Shown here: positions 48,012 to 56,706 of the stretch, in pieces
Layout: every line of letters begins with the position of its first letter
Position numbering within the stretch: position 1 is the first letter of the stretch
Assembly: GCF_002150685.1 (NCBI RefSeq)
Contig: NZ_MSSW01000042.1
Coordinates: 1-64,000, forward strand
Direction of reading: 5' to 3'
Source of the DNA: Algoriphagus antarcticus
GTDB taxonomy: Bacteria; Bacteroidota; Bacteroidia; Cytophagales; Cyclobacteriaceae
Length of the DNA stretch: 64,000 nt
Made by a program: the position numbers and the translations under genes
Notes under the pieces: model-generated
Database searches by the model: none
Seen by the model: only the letters and a program-made list of their open reading frames with translations
What the model was told of the DNA's origin: nothing

Positions 48012-48352
48012 TATCTGGTAGAATATTATGCTGTGAGATATAAGTAATGGAATCGAGCAATTCATGTAATTTCCTGCCTAATTCTAATCTACAATACTTT
48101 TGGTATTACTGGTTATTTTCCAAGTAATAACTGAAAGGGTCTATTGCTGAAGTGCAATCTAAATTGGCATAACTACCTTAAAAGTGAGCCAAAGAGCAAT
48201 GATGACTTTTAGCCGATGAGTGATTCCCTTAGTTTGGAAAACTAAACAATCACAACCTGCATAATCGTGAGAATTGAAATTCTACTTGATTTGATCCAGG
48301 AATGTTCATTTTATGAAAGCAATTTCCCATGAAAAATATATCTTAAAATTAC
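48012..48352. other. Intergenic region, convergent genes
   Basis: 341 bases between the NRPS and the CheB/CheR kinase gene, which converge. No hairpin terminator or gene was recognised. Confidence 0.4.
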
Positions 48353-51300
48353 CTAGCTTTCCAATCTTACCGGCGCTTTCGTCTTGATATAAACTTTAAA
48401 ACAGGATCCTTCTCCCAATTTACTTTCCACTTCAATTTCGCCCCCGGCATTGGTAATCATTCTCTTTACCAAATATAAGCCAATACCCGTTCCTTCAACG
48501 GGGATATTCAGATCATGAACACGCTTAAATTTGGTGAATAGTTGACCAACATTTTCTTTCGCTATTCCCAATCCATTATCTCTGACTGATAAAATGATAA
48601 CGTCATCCATTTTTTGACTTTTAATCTCCACTTCATTTTCTCGCTCTGGAGACCTGTACTTAATTGCATTGCTAATTAGGTTGAGAAGGGTACTTCTTAA
48701 ATATTTTTTGGGAAAAAATAGTATATTTTCTTCAAGTTTAATATGAATTTTAGTGCTGGATTGAACGACCCTGTCTTGGAGACTTGCAATCACCTCTCTT
48801 ACCAGTTCAGCTAGATCTATCTTATCATAATCCTCCAATCCCTTCTCAATTTGGATTATATCTGAAAGTTCATCAATGGTTTCCCTTAATTTTGAGACTG
48901 ATTCGATAAGTGGAACCGCAATTAGTTTAATATCTTTAATATCATTTGACTCCTGAATAATGCTAATTAGGCCATTAATGTTGTTTAAGGGAGACTTAAG
49001 ATCATGGGAAACTGAATAAATGAAAGTGTCATGGTCTTCATTCATTTTTATCAATTTGGCATTGGCAATCTCAATTATATTTTTTGATTTGATTATTTCT
49101 GTGATCTCATTAAAGGTGATAATTACACCATCTGGTTTCCCCTCCTTTAACTTTATGTAGGGGACAATCGTCATACTGTACCAATTGCCGTGAATGGTCT
49201 CAATATTTTTTTTTATGTTTTCCTGACTTTTAATGACTGCTTTGATATCGTGCATCAAGGTGGAGAACTTGATATTTGTAGAAATGTCTCCAATTGGTCT
49301 TCCAATATCACTATCTCTAATATTAAGCTGTTTAAACGATATAGGAGAGAATTTTTTGATAATTAAATTCTTATTTACATAGATTTGGCTGGAAATATTG
49401 CTTCTGAAATAATTATTGAGGTCATCATTTAAGTCTGCCAGTTCTTTAATTTTATCTTGGTATTGGCTATTTAAAGTGGTGAGTTCCTCATTTGTGGATT
49501 GCAACTCCTCATTGGAGCTCTGCATCTCTTCGTTGCTGGAGATCAGTTCCTCGTTATAGGATTGGATATTATAGTTGGATTCATCCAATGCAATATATGA
49601 TTGCTGAAGTTTTTTCCTTGTTTCTCCGAGTTCCTGATTCAGTTCAGTTAAATGCCTGTTAGAATATAGATTCTTATCAAAAACTTCAATGACCTTATCC
49701 GCATTATTTTCCATTTTCTCTTCACCGAAATAGATTATAAACCTCTGCTTGGAGGATTTACTGTCATTAAAAATCGGCTTGACCAGAATTCTTACAGAAC
49801 GAACCTCATTATTCTCAGTGAACTTTATTTGCTCTACAGCTACGCTCAAATGTCCGGCAGCGACTTTTTTTATGGAAGTGCCTACGGTTAGAGCAAGTTC
49901 ATCAGGAAGAAGTTCCAATAAATTGTCATTAAAAAGTTTTGGAAGCAGATATTGATTGACATCTCCAAAAGGCAGAATAACTTTGTTTTCTCCGTCAATA
50001 CAAACCCCGGCGTGAAACCCTGATTCCTCAAGATGGGATTGTGCGATTATCTCAGTAATCGGATCGGGTAAATGATATTTCGAGGTATCTAAATCATCCG
50101 TGGAAGAGAGTCCAGGCTTCATTTCCGCCTGTCTGGTAGGGGTTGTATTAAAACCCAGTGTGAATGAACCTTCAATATTTTGAAAGATCTTCCATTTCTT
50201 ATCAACTTCATGGAACATATCCCTCTTTTCACCCAACCCCTCACTCGGGCCTAAAAACAAGTAACCTTCCACATTCAAGCAATAATGAAGAATTGAAAAT
50301 ATTTTCTTTTGAAGGGTAGGGTTAAAATAGATCATCAGATTGCGACAACTTATCAGATCCATTTTGCCGTAGGGTGGTTGTTGTACAATGTCGTGGTTAG
50401 CAAAGATCAGCATCTTCCTTATATTTTCTCTGACCTGGTATCCTTTCCCCTCCTTTTTAAAAAATGTCCTAAGGCGCGAGGCTGAAATATCTCTTACGTT
50501 TTTCGGTGAATAAAACCCTTTGGAGGCTTTGTCCAATGCCTCTTTATCTATATCCGAGGCAAATATCTTCACCTCGATGTCTTTTTTCAGTGCAAGCAAA
50601 TGCTCCTTGACCAATATGGCCAAAGAATAGGCTTCTTCCCCAGTAGAACAACCTATTACCCATATTTTTAAGGGATCAACCAATAACTTATTCTTTACTA
50701 TTTCTGGAATGACTTTATTTTGTATGACTTCAAAAGCCTCCGGATCCCTGAAAAAATTAGTGACTCCTATCATAAACTCCTTTGAAAGCACATCAATTTC
50801 AGAAGCATTGGTTTTCAGAAGTCCGATATAGTCTTCCATGGTTTCGCAGTTGTTTGCGAGCATCCTTTTTATGACCCTCCTGATAATGGTGGGACGCTTG
50901 TATTGGGAGAAATCAAGGGGAGTTTGGCTTTTTATTAATCCGATCAATTCCATAACATTGCTCTCATCCTGATCCGAAATGGAGTCAGAGTACCTTTTTG
51001 TCCATATTTTTTGGTTTACGTATTCGACAATTTTCAGAGGTATTTGTTGAGGGAGGAGTATGTGGTCATAGTTGGCTGATGAAATGGCCGAGTTCGGCAT
51101 GCTCTCAAATTCAGTGGATTGGGGATCCTGTACGATGACCATGCCCCCAACTTTCTTAATTGCCGCTACGCCCTTTGTCCCATCGGATCCATTTCCGGAA
51201 AGCACAATGCCAATACTTTTATTCCCCTGGTCTTCTGCCAAAGAATTGAAAAATATATCAATTGCTGAATTGGGCGTTGACTCCTCCCTTTGTGTTAAAA

Positions 51301-51637
51301 TCAGTTTACCGCCATTTATGGTCATGTACTTTCCTTCCGGCATTACATAGACTCGATTGGAAATGACTTCCATTCCGGATTCTGCCTTATATATCTTGAG
51401 CTTGGAATGCTTAGCAAGCAATTCGGCCATGAAACTTTTATAATTAGGGGAAAGATGCTGGATAATCACATAAGAAACCGCGTCAGTAAGCGTATGGTCA
51501 AAAAGTGTATTTATGGCATCCATGCCTCCTGCTGAGGCACCAATGGCTATTATGAATAGATCAGATTTGGGAGGATGCATATAATTAGCTTTGTCTTCAG
51601 GTAATTTCTCCAAAGCTAGCAGGGGAGAGGCTATCAA
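48353..51637 (-). CDS. CheB-CheR-PAS-histidine kinase fusion
   Basis: A 1094-residue signalling protein. The CheB methylesterase domain (about 25-215) has the catalytic Ser in GASAGG, His in IIQHLSPN and Asp in GNGSDGTKG. The CheR methyltransferase domain (about 235-500) contains VIGCSTGEEAYSLA. A PAS-like segment precedes a Glu/Ser/Asn coiled coil (about 665-735, repeated SNEE/TNEE), then another PAS. A HisKA phosphoacceptor YSVSHDLKSPLNN near residue 877 and a HATPase domain ending EGTGIGLYLV follow. There is no receiver domain. The alternative start MHPPKSDLF at 51580 is possible. It is alone, with no chemoreceptor nearby; its targets are unknown. Confidence 0.92.
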   Translation of the reverse strand: MIASPLLALEKLPEDKANYMHPPKSDLFIIAIGASAGGMDAINTLFDHTLTDAVSYVIIQHLSPNYKSFMAELLAKHSKLKIYKAESGMEVISNRVYVMPEGKYMTINGGKLILTQREESTPNSAIDIFFNSLAEDQGNKSIGIVLSGNGSDGTKGVAAIKKVGGMVIVQDPQSTEFESMPNSAISSANYDHILLPQQIPLKIVEYVNQKIWTKRYSDSISDQDESNVMELIGLIKSQTPLDFSQYKRPTIIRRVIKRMLANNCETMEDYIGLLKTNASEIDVLSKEFMIGVTNFFRDPEAFEVIQNKVIPEIVKNKLLVDPLKIWVIGCSTGEEAYSLAILVKEHLLALKKDIEVKIFASDIDKEALDKASKGFYSPKNVRDISASRLRTFFKKEGKGYQVRENIRKMLIFANHDIVQQPPYGKMDLISCRNLMIYFNPTLQKKIFSILHYCLNVEGYLFLGPSEGLGEKRDMFHEVDKKWKIFQNIEGSFTLGFNTTPTRQAEMKPGLSSTDDLDTSKYHLPDPITEIIAQSHLEESGFHAGVCIDGENKVILPFGDVNQYLLPKLFNDNLLELLPDELALTVGTSIKKVAAGHLSVAVEQIKFTENNEVRSVRILVKPIFNDSKSSKQRFIIYFGEEKMENNADKVIEVFDKNLYSNRHLTELNQELGETRKKLQQSYIALDESNYNIQSYNEELISSNEEMQSSNEELQSTNEELTTLNSQYQDKIKELADLNDDLNNYFRSNISSQIYVNKNLIIKKFSPISFKQLNIRDSDIGRPIGDISTNIKFSTLMHDIKAVIKSQENIKKNIETIHGNWYSMTIVPYIKLKEGKPDGVIITFNEITEIIKSKNIIEIANAKLIKMNEDHDTFIYSVSHDLKSPLNNINGLISIIQESNDIKDIKLIAVPLIESVSKLRETIDELSDIIQIEKGLEDYDKIDLAELVREVIASLQDRVVQSSTKIHIKLEENILFFPKKYLRSTLLNLISNAIKYRSPERENEVEIKSQKMDDVIILSVRDNGLGIAKENVGQLFTKFKRVHDLNIPVEGTGIGLYLVKRMITNAGGEIEVESKLGEGSCFKVYIKTKAPVRLES

Positions 51638-52238
51638 AGCAGAATGCGCTTAAGTTACGTTTATTTTTAAGGAACTCACCACCCAGATCTGATTCTCAAA
51701 ATTATTCAGAAAAGGAATAAATTGTTTCAAAACATAAAAAAACGACTAGAAATGGGAAAAGTAATAACCTACCTTCATTTAAAAAAAAGGAACAGTAAGG
51801 ATCCTGTTTGATCTTCTGCTTTTTATTCAATTACAGGGTTTAAAAGCCTTTCCAGTCTTTGAGTATTTGGACTTCTCATGGCTGCTGAGCAATTCTTTTT
51901 TCATTGGTGACTTAGATTTGCTACAAAGTCTTAGAGCCGTTTCATTGACCTGATTCGCACTTGTGTTTCTTGGTTGGAAATTAATTAACAGCCAACTGAT
52001 ATGCTGACAGCCAGGTGATCATGCGCTATCTCTTTCAGAGAGAGGCATGCTCAACCTCTTATGAATTGTGGGTAGTTGAAAATTTCATCCAACTATTTAG
52101 ATAGAGAGATGTTTTTGATATGGACGGCAATATTTGCTTTGCATTAATCAAACAGCTTTACTGACTAACTACTTGTTAACCAAGCTGTTTGTTGATTAAA
52201 TTTTACGCTTTTAAGTGGTCTCAAAAGTAGTTTAAACT
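51638..52238. other. Intergenic region, no gene recognised
   Basis: AT-rich spacer between the divergent kinase gene and the IS200-type element. No open frame, RNA or repeat is visible. Confidence 0.4.
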
Positions 52239-52750
52239 ATGCACTTTAGTGCATTTCGCTTTAGCTTCTAAAAAGGTTTACTTTGACGAATGTCAGAACA
52301 ACGGAGCAATGGACATACAGTTTCTCGACTTACAGTTCATATGGTTTGGTGCACGAAGTATAGATATGCCGTTCTCAAAGGGGATATTAAAATGCGATGT
52401 CGAACGCTCTTGATCCAAATCTGCGAGTCAGAGGACGTAAGGATATTGAAGGGAGTGGTATCAAAAGACCATATTCATATGCATTTGGAATATCGTCCTT
52501 CTCAAAGCGTGAGTAATCTTGTGAAAAGGCTAAAAGGTCGGAGCACTCGAAAACTCCAGCAGGAATTTCCTGACTTGAAGAAAAGGTATTGGGGTCGCCA
52601 CTTTTGGTCCATAGGTTATGGATGTTGGAGTACAGGAAACATAACGGATGAGATGGTCAACGAATATTTTGAGCATCATAGACGGCCAAAAGATGACACC
52701 AAAGATAATTTTATCATAGAGTGATGAGGTCCAAGGCGACTTCTAGTCGC
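52239..52750 (+). mobile_element. IS200/IS605-type insertion sequence
   Basis: A single transposase gene is flanked by sub-terminal hairpins: ATGCAC-TTTA-GTGCAT on the left (52239-52254) and GCGAC-TTCTA-GTCGC on the right (52736-52750). Both are typical of IS200 ends. There are no terminal inverted repeats. The exact ends could lie a few tens of bases further out and were not determined. Confidence 0.7.
52290..52724 (+). CDS. tnpA: IS200-type Y1 transposase TnpA
   Basis: A 144-residue single-strand DNA transposase with the HUH motif in KDHIHMHLEY and the catalytic tyrosine region VNEYFEHH near the C-terminus. The start TVHMVWCTKYRY is characteristic. Length and motifs are intact, so the element may still be active. 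It is not accompanied by TnpB. Confidence 0.9.
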   Translation: MSEQRSNGHTVSRLTVHMVWCTKYRYAVLKGDIKMRCRTLLIQICESEDVRILKGVVSKDHIHMHLEYRPSQSVSNLVKRLKGRSTRKLQQEFPDLKKRYWGRHFWSIGYGCWSTGNITDEMVNEYFEHHRRPKDDTKDNFIIE

Positions 52751-52998
52751 TCCCCCTTAACCTATGGACTTTAAGTTTATAGTGGTTTAGTTTATACTAT
52801 CCATCATTTCCCGATACAGAATGTAAAATCACTTTTATTTCAGGTAGTTAACTTATATGCGGTACATATACAGTAAAAAAATTCCTGATTGCCGTACTAT
52901 TTAGGGATATTAAAATTTTAAAAATGAGTGTTCGCTTTGTTGCACGTTCCGGAAAAAAGCTAAATCTTGATTCTAAATCGGATCAAATTCCACCTTTC

Positions 52999-53020
52999 TC
53001 AAAGGGGGTAAAGGGGATTT
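52999..53020. repeat. Single AAAGGGGG-type repeat end
   Basis: TCAAAGGGGGTAAAGGGGAT is close to the terminal repeat of the inverted pair at 31513-31651; here no partner is seen. Confidence 0.4.
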
Positions 53021-53036
53021 CAGAAGCAAATCAGTA

Positions 53037-53288
53037 TTAAATTTGGCAAGGTGCAGGATTGCGGATACTCATTATTTTAAATATAATTTCCGAAGTGTTC
53101 TTTTTGACTTCTTTTTCAGGATGAGGGTAGTGTATTATTTCGAATTCGGTTATTAAGTTGACCAACTGCTCAGCCTCTATCCCTTCAGGACTTTCAGGAT
53201 CTGCATTGAAAATTGGGTTTAGCCATTTCATGGCAGTTTCGTATTCTTGGTCATTGGTGATTTTCTTTTCAGCAAGTTTCTTAATCAC
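53037..53288 (-). pseudogene. HigA-like antitoxin fragment (N-terminal domain only)
   Basis: 83 residues: the part EYETAMKWLNPIFNADPESP...AEQLVNLITEFEIIHYP matches the N-terminal helical domain of HigA-type antitoxins such as the intact one at 53389. The helix-turn-helix half is missing and replaced by an unrelated tail ending NPAPCQI. It is likely a truncated or decayed copy. Confidence 0.6.
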
Positions 53289-53388
53289 GCCATTTAATGA
53301 TTGAATGTCGTTTTTTTATAACTATTCAACTACAGAGTTTTTCTCGGTAGTTGAAAATGCTTAATTGTTCATCCGCTTTCTTTGGATA

Positions 53389-53748
53389 TTAAACCCCCAA
53401 AACAATTGATGCTTCAATATCCAGTTTTCGACTTATTTCGCGAGCTACTTTTAATGTTGGTTCGCTTTTACCATTGAGATATTCGCTGATCCTTGAACTG
53501 CTTACCCCCAAAAAATCAGCGAGTGTTTTTTGACTTAGGCCTCGTTCATGCATTCTAAGTCGAATAGCTTCGGGTAAGGTTGGAGGCAGGATAGGATAGT
53601 GCTGTTCTTCATAATCTGCAACCAAATCTGAGAGGATATTCAATTCAACAAATCCCTTGGCTTCAGAATTTTCTATATTATCTGGGTTAGAGAGTAATTC
53701 CTCAATTCTTTCTAAAATGGCGTTATATTCTTTTTCTGATTTGATCAT
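53389..53748 (-). CDS. higA: HigA-type antitoxin (XRE helix-turn-helix)
   Basis: A 119-residue antitoxin. The N-terminal domain (EKEYNAILERIEELL... DLVADYEEQHYPI) is followed by an XRE HTH (LSQKTLADFLGVSSSRISEYLNGKSEP). It starts 3 bases after the end of the higB reading frame, the normal higBA order. It should neutralise the toxin by binding and repress the operon. The partner toxin is broken, so the antitoxin appears orphaned but intact. Confidence 0.85.
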   Translation of the reverse strand: MIKSEKEYNAILERIEELLSNPDNIENSEAKGFVELNILSDLVADYEEQHYPILPPTLPEAIRLRMHERGLSQKTLADFLGVSSSRISEYLNGKSEPTLKVAREISRKLDIEASIVLGV

Positions 53749-53751
53749 GGT

Positions 53752-54048
53752 TCAGATAGTTTGAATGTCCTTAATTTTGTCATACTCCGTGTGAGTTCCA
53801 ATAAACCGGATGTAAACCTTACTGGCGTTGAATGAAATAATGGCAATTAGACGGTATGTATTTCCTTTACTATTGAAAACGAATCGATTGTTGCCTACAT
53901 AATCAACTGAATTAAAATCCTTCCTGCTATCGTTTATGGAAAGCCAGTCTTTTTTGCTGGTTATTGAATACCAGAACTTTAATGGTATTTCTGAATCAGC
54001 ATGTTTCTCAGAAAATTATTTAATTCGTTTGTAGTTGACAACACGCAT
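53752..54048 (-). pseudogene. higB: HigB toxin with an in-frame stop at codon 11
   Basis: The minus strand reads MRVVNYKRIK-stop-FSEKHAD..., then continues in the same frame for ~87 codons through WYSITSKKDWL, YVGNNRFVFNSKGNTYRLI and YIRFIGTHTEYDKI to TGA. These are the hallmark blocks of HigB mRNA interferases. The stop (TAA at 54016-54018) would be GAA (Glu) in the expected IKEF, so one base change explains it. No in-frame ATG restores the N-terminus. Confidence 0.85.
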
Positions 54049-54059
54049 TAGTTTTTAAT

Positions 54060-54078
54060 TGTTCTGATATGTGGAACA
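54060..54078. promoter_or_regulatory. Candidate HigA operator
   Basis: TGTTC-TGATATGTG-GAACA inverted repeat 12 bases upstream of the higB start. HTH antitoxins of this type bind such repeats over the promoter; the assignment is inferred. Confidence 0.45.
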
Positions 54079-54282
54079 GAAATACAAATAATAAAACTGG
54101 AATTACACTTTGCGTTTAAGTTTTTTAAGCCACCTACCTTAATGCTAACCAAAGCAGTTTGCAGTTGTCGCAAATTTTGCGACTACCACTTCCTTCACCA
54201 ATTAACGCGTGGAGACCGCTAATACTATAGCCAGTTATTTTGCGAAGGATTTTTGCATATTTAGGAATAAAACTCAGCCAAA

Positions 54283-55596
54283 GTGAAAAAAATAGCATTT
54301 TCGTTTTTCTTAATTACTTCAGTGATGCAACTTGGATTTGCTCAACGAGAACTGATCCATGCCAAGCCGGCTATATTAGGATTTGATAAGGATTTCATCA
54401 ACCACAAAGTGGATTCTATTATGCAAATGGGCATCGACAGTTTGGCTTTTCCAGGAGCACAACTTTTGGTAGCAAAGAACGATACGGTTATTTTTCACCA
54501 AGCCTACGGTTACCATACCTACGACAACACTCAGCCTGTCGCATTGAACGATTTATACGATTTGGCTTCTGTGACCAAAATTGCGGGGCCTTTACCTGCT
54601 TTAATGAAGTTGGTGGACGAGGGGAAGCTTGATCTGGACAAACCTTTCAGCAACTATTGGAAACCTTGGAGAAACCGAAAAGACAAAAAGGATCTAACCC
54701 TCCGAGAGATTTTGGCGCATCAGGCAGGTTTGGTGCCCTACATAGTGTTTTTGGAAAAAGTGGTTCGGGAAAATGGCAAGATCAAAAGAAGATTTGTTCA
54801 TCAATCACCTAATAATCGATTTCAAGGACAAGTATACGATGGGCTTTATATCAACAATCGTTTTGAACGGAAAATGAACCGAATTATTAACCGGTCCAAA
54901 GTCTCCGATGAAAAGAAATACCTGTATTCGGGACTCACTTTTTTGATTTTCCCTAGGTTGATCGAGCAACTCACAGGAACGGACTATCAAACCTATTTGG
55001 AAGAGAATTTCTATCAACCTCTAGGTTCACATACCTTGGGATATTTACCTAAGGGAAAAAATTATGTAAACGACATTGTCCCTACCGAAGTGGATTCCCT
55101 CTTTAGAAAAACCTTGGTTAACGGCTGGGTACACGACGAAAACGCAGGGCTAAAAGGAGGTATTTCCGGTAATGCAGGATTGTTCGCTACTGCAGATGAC
55201 TTGGCCAAATTGATGCTCTTTTATCAAAATTATGGCAATGTGGATGGGCAGCAGCTTATTTCAGCCGAAACCGTAAAAGAGTTTACGGAAGTACAATTTC
55301 CAGAAAACGAAAACCGCCGCGGGCTGGGTTTTGACAAACCACTCTTGAACAATGCCGGGCTTCCCTTGGCGGATGCGTATCCTTCTCCTTTGGCAAGCCC
55401 CAAAAGTTTTGGTCACTCTGGTTTTACGGGGACTTTTATATGGGCCGATCCCGAAAAGAAGCTCACTTTTATATTTCTATCCAACCGGGTTTACCCGTCT
55501 AGAGATCACCAGAAATTGTACAGTTTGGGTATTCGAGAAGCTTTGCAGGATGTTTTTTATCGGGCAGAATACGATATGCACAAAAATCAAAAATAG
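54283..55596 (+). CDS. Serine beta-lactamase-like hydrolase (class C-type), secreted
   Basis: A 437-residue protein with a signal peptide (ending MQLGFAQ) after a GTG start. Catalytic motifs of the beta-lactamase/DD-peptidase fold are SVTK (SxxK) in LASVTKIAG, YSG as the YxN equivalent in YLYSGLTFL, and HSG in GHSGFTGTF. In Bacteroidota such domains are often fused to GH3 glucosaminidases; here the domain is alone. Possible roles are peptidoglycan turnover or esterase; a resistance role cannot be assumed. Its last 127 residues are duplicated at 56339-56706. Confidence 0.85.
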   Translation: MKKIAFSFFLITSVMQLGFAQRELIHAKPAILGFDKDFINHKVDSIMQMGIDSLAFPGAQLLVAKNDTVIFHQAYGYHTYDNTQPVALNDLYDLASVTKIAGPLPALMKLVDEGKLDLDKPFSNYWKPWRNRKDKKDLTLREILAHQAGLVPYIVFLEKVVRENGKIKRRFVHQSPNNRFQGQVYDGLYINNRFERKMNRIINRSKVSDEKKYLYSGLTFLIFPRLIEQLTGTDYQTYLEENFYQPLGSHTLGYLPKGKNYVNDIVPTEVDSLFRKTLVNGWVHDENAGLKGGISGNAGLFATADDLAKLMLFYQNYGNVDGQQLISAETVKEFTEVQFPENENRRGLGFDKPLLNNAGLPLADAYPSPLASPKSFGHSGFTGTFIWADPEKKLTFIFLSNRVYPSRDHQKLYSLGIREALQDVFYRAEYDMHKNQK

Positions 55597-55599
55597 TGG

Positions 55600-55879
55600 C
55601 TATTTATCATCATAATGCCCTTAAGCACCTAAAACTGTCACTACAATCTTTGAACCGTCAATCAGGTAAACAAGTTTGTGTTTTTCTATCAATCCTTCTT
55701 GACCAAGTGTTCTGTTGGTTGTATTTAAGTTTTTCTGGTTTACCAGTGCCTGTCTCTGGATGCTCTTTAAGTTCTTGAATTAATATAAAAACCTTCTTTA
55801 CCAGAGCTTTATTACCAGTCTTTTTTAGTTTCTCAATGTCCTCCAATGCTTCTGAAGTGAATTCAATCTCAAAAATCAT
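55600..55879 (-). pseudogene. yoeB: YoeB toxin with frameshift and nonsense mutation
   Basis: The N-terminal frame (MIFEIEFTSEALEDIEKLKK... WSRRIDRK) is a standard YoeB/Txe start. At the A5 run (plus-strand T5, 55681-55685) one extra base shifts the frame, giving TQTCLPD-stop. The correct continuation is in the next frame (KHKLVYLIDGSKIVVTVLGA, then G-H-Y-D-D-K). Even there, codon 55621-55623 is TAA where Lys is expected between LGA and GHY. Two independent lesions remove the catalytic C-terminus. Confidence 0.88.
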
Positions 55880-56127
55880 ATGCCAAGCAATTCCTTCAGT
55901 TGATCGTCAGTTAACTTAACCGTTTTACCCTCATTGTAGGACTGAATACTTTTTGAAATCCGCTCTTGGATTACAGGATCATCAAAGAAGCGATCATTTT
56001 TTACAGTGTTTGATATTTCATAGATTTTATCATTACCTCTCTTAATGATAACCCGCTCATTTTTATCAATCAAATCCAGATATTTTTTGAGATTTTGACG
56101 AAATTCTCTAGTGCTTACTACTACCAT
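55876..56127 (-). CDS. yefM: YefM/Phd-type antitoxin
   Basis: An 83-residue antitoxin: STREFRQNLKKYLDLIDKNERVIIKRGNDKIYEI is the YefM N-terminal DNA-binding/dimerisation fold, and the acidic C-terminus (KTVKLTDDQLKELLGI) would bind the toxin. Its stop overlaps the yoeB ATG by 4 bases, the normal operon layout. It is intact although yoeB is not. A TGTACA operator lies upstream. Confidence 0.88.
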   Translation of the reverse strand: MVVVSTREFRQNLKKYLDLIDKNERVIIKRGNDKIYEISNTVKNDRFFDDPVIQERISKSIQSYNEGKTVKLTDDQLKELLGI

Positions 56128-56140
56128 AGCCTTTTAATAT

Positions 56141-56152
56141 TTGTGTACACAA
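56141..56152. promoter_or_regulatory. YefM operator palindrome
   Basis: TTGTGTACACAA is a perfect 12-bp palindrome 14 bases upstream of the yefM start, with the TGTACA core (56144-56149) known from the E. coli yefM-yoeB operator. A half-site-like GATACACAAAG follows at 56156-56166. Confidence 0.7.
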
Positions 56153-56206
56153 TAAGATACACAAAGATAAGTATATGAGTTCAAAATCTATATTTAAATG
56201 CAGAAG

Positions 56207-56333
56207 TCACCTGTTTCTTCTTTTTGCTGATGGTACCTGATCAAGAATAGAGTAGTCAACCTTTTCGTATTCTGTAATTATGTTGACCAACTCCTCAGCT
56301 TTCATTTCTTCAGCGCTTGCAGAGGAGGAGCCA
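56207..56333 (-). pseudogene. Second HigA N-terminal fragment
   Basis: The minus strand reads GSSSASAEEMKAEELVNIITEYEKVDYSI, aligned with the AEQLVNLITEFEIIHYP region of the fragment at 53037. It ends at TGA 56207 after PSAKRRNR and runs upstream into the duplicated hydrolase junction at ~56333, so only the middle of the N-terminal domain is left. Confidence 0.6.
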
Positions 56334-56338
56334 AAAAT

Positions 56339-56706
56339 TGATGCTCTTTTATCAAAATTATGGCAGAGTGAATGGCAAACAGCTTATTTCAGCCGAAACC
56401 GTAAAAGAATTTACGGAAGTACAATTTCGCGAAAACGGAAACCGTCGCGGGCTGGGTTTTGACAAACCACTCTTGAACAATGCCGAGCTTCCCTTGGCGG
56501 AAGCTTATCCTTCTCCTTTGGCAAGCCCCAGAAGTTTCGGTCACTCTGGTTTTACGGGGGCTTTTGTATGGGACGATCCCGAAAAAAAGCTCACTTATAT
56601 ATTTCTATCCAACCGAGTTTACCCGTCTAGAGATCACCAGAAATTGTACAGTTTGGGTATTCGAGAAGCTTTGCAAGATGTTTTTTATCGGGCAGAGCAA
56701 AAGTAG
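56339..56706 (+). pseudogene. Partial 3' duplicate of the beta-lactamase-like gene
   Basis: From TTGATGCTC the sequence copies positions 55210-55565 with scattered changes, covering the C-terminal ~127 residues (LFYQNYGRVNGKQLISAETV... FYRAEQK). It retains the HSG motif but lacks signal peptide, SxxK and YxN, so it cannot be functional. The left boundary abuts a HigA fragment on the other strand; the right end stops immediately before the 290-bp repeat. Confidence 0.85.

Noticed and set aside
54283..55596. Antibiotic-resistance beta-lactamase
   Set aside because: Motifs only place it in the serine beta-lactamase/DD-peptidase fold, which in this phylum mostly contains cell-wall or esterase enzymes; nothing supports resistance.
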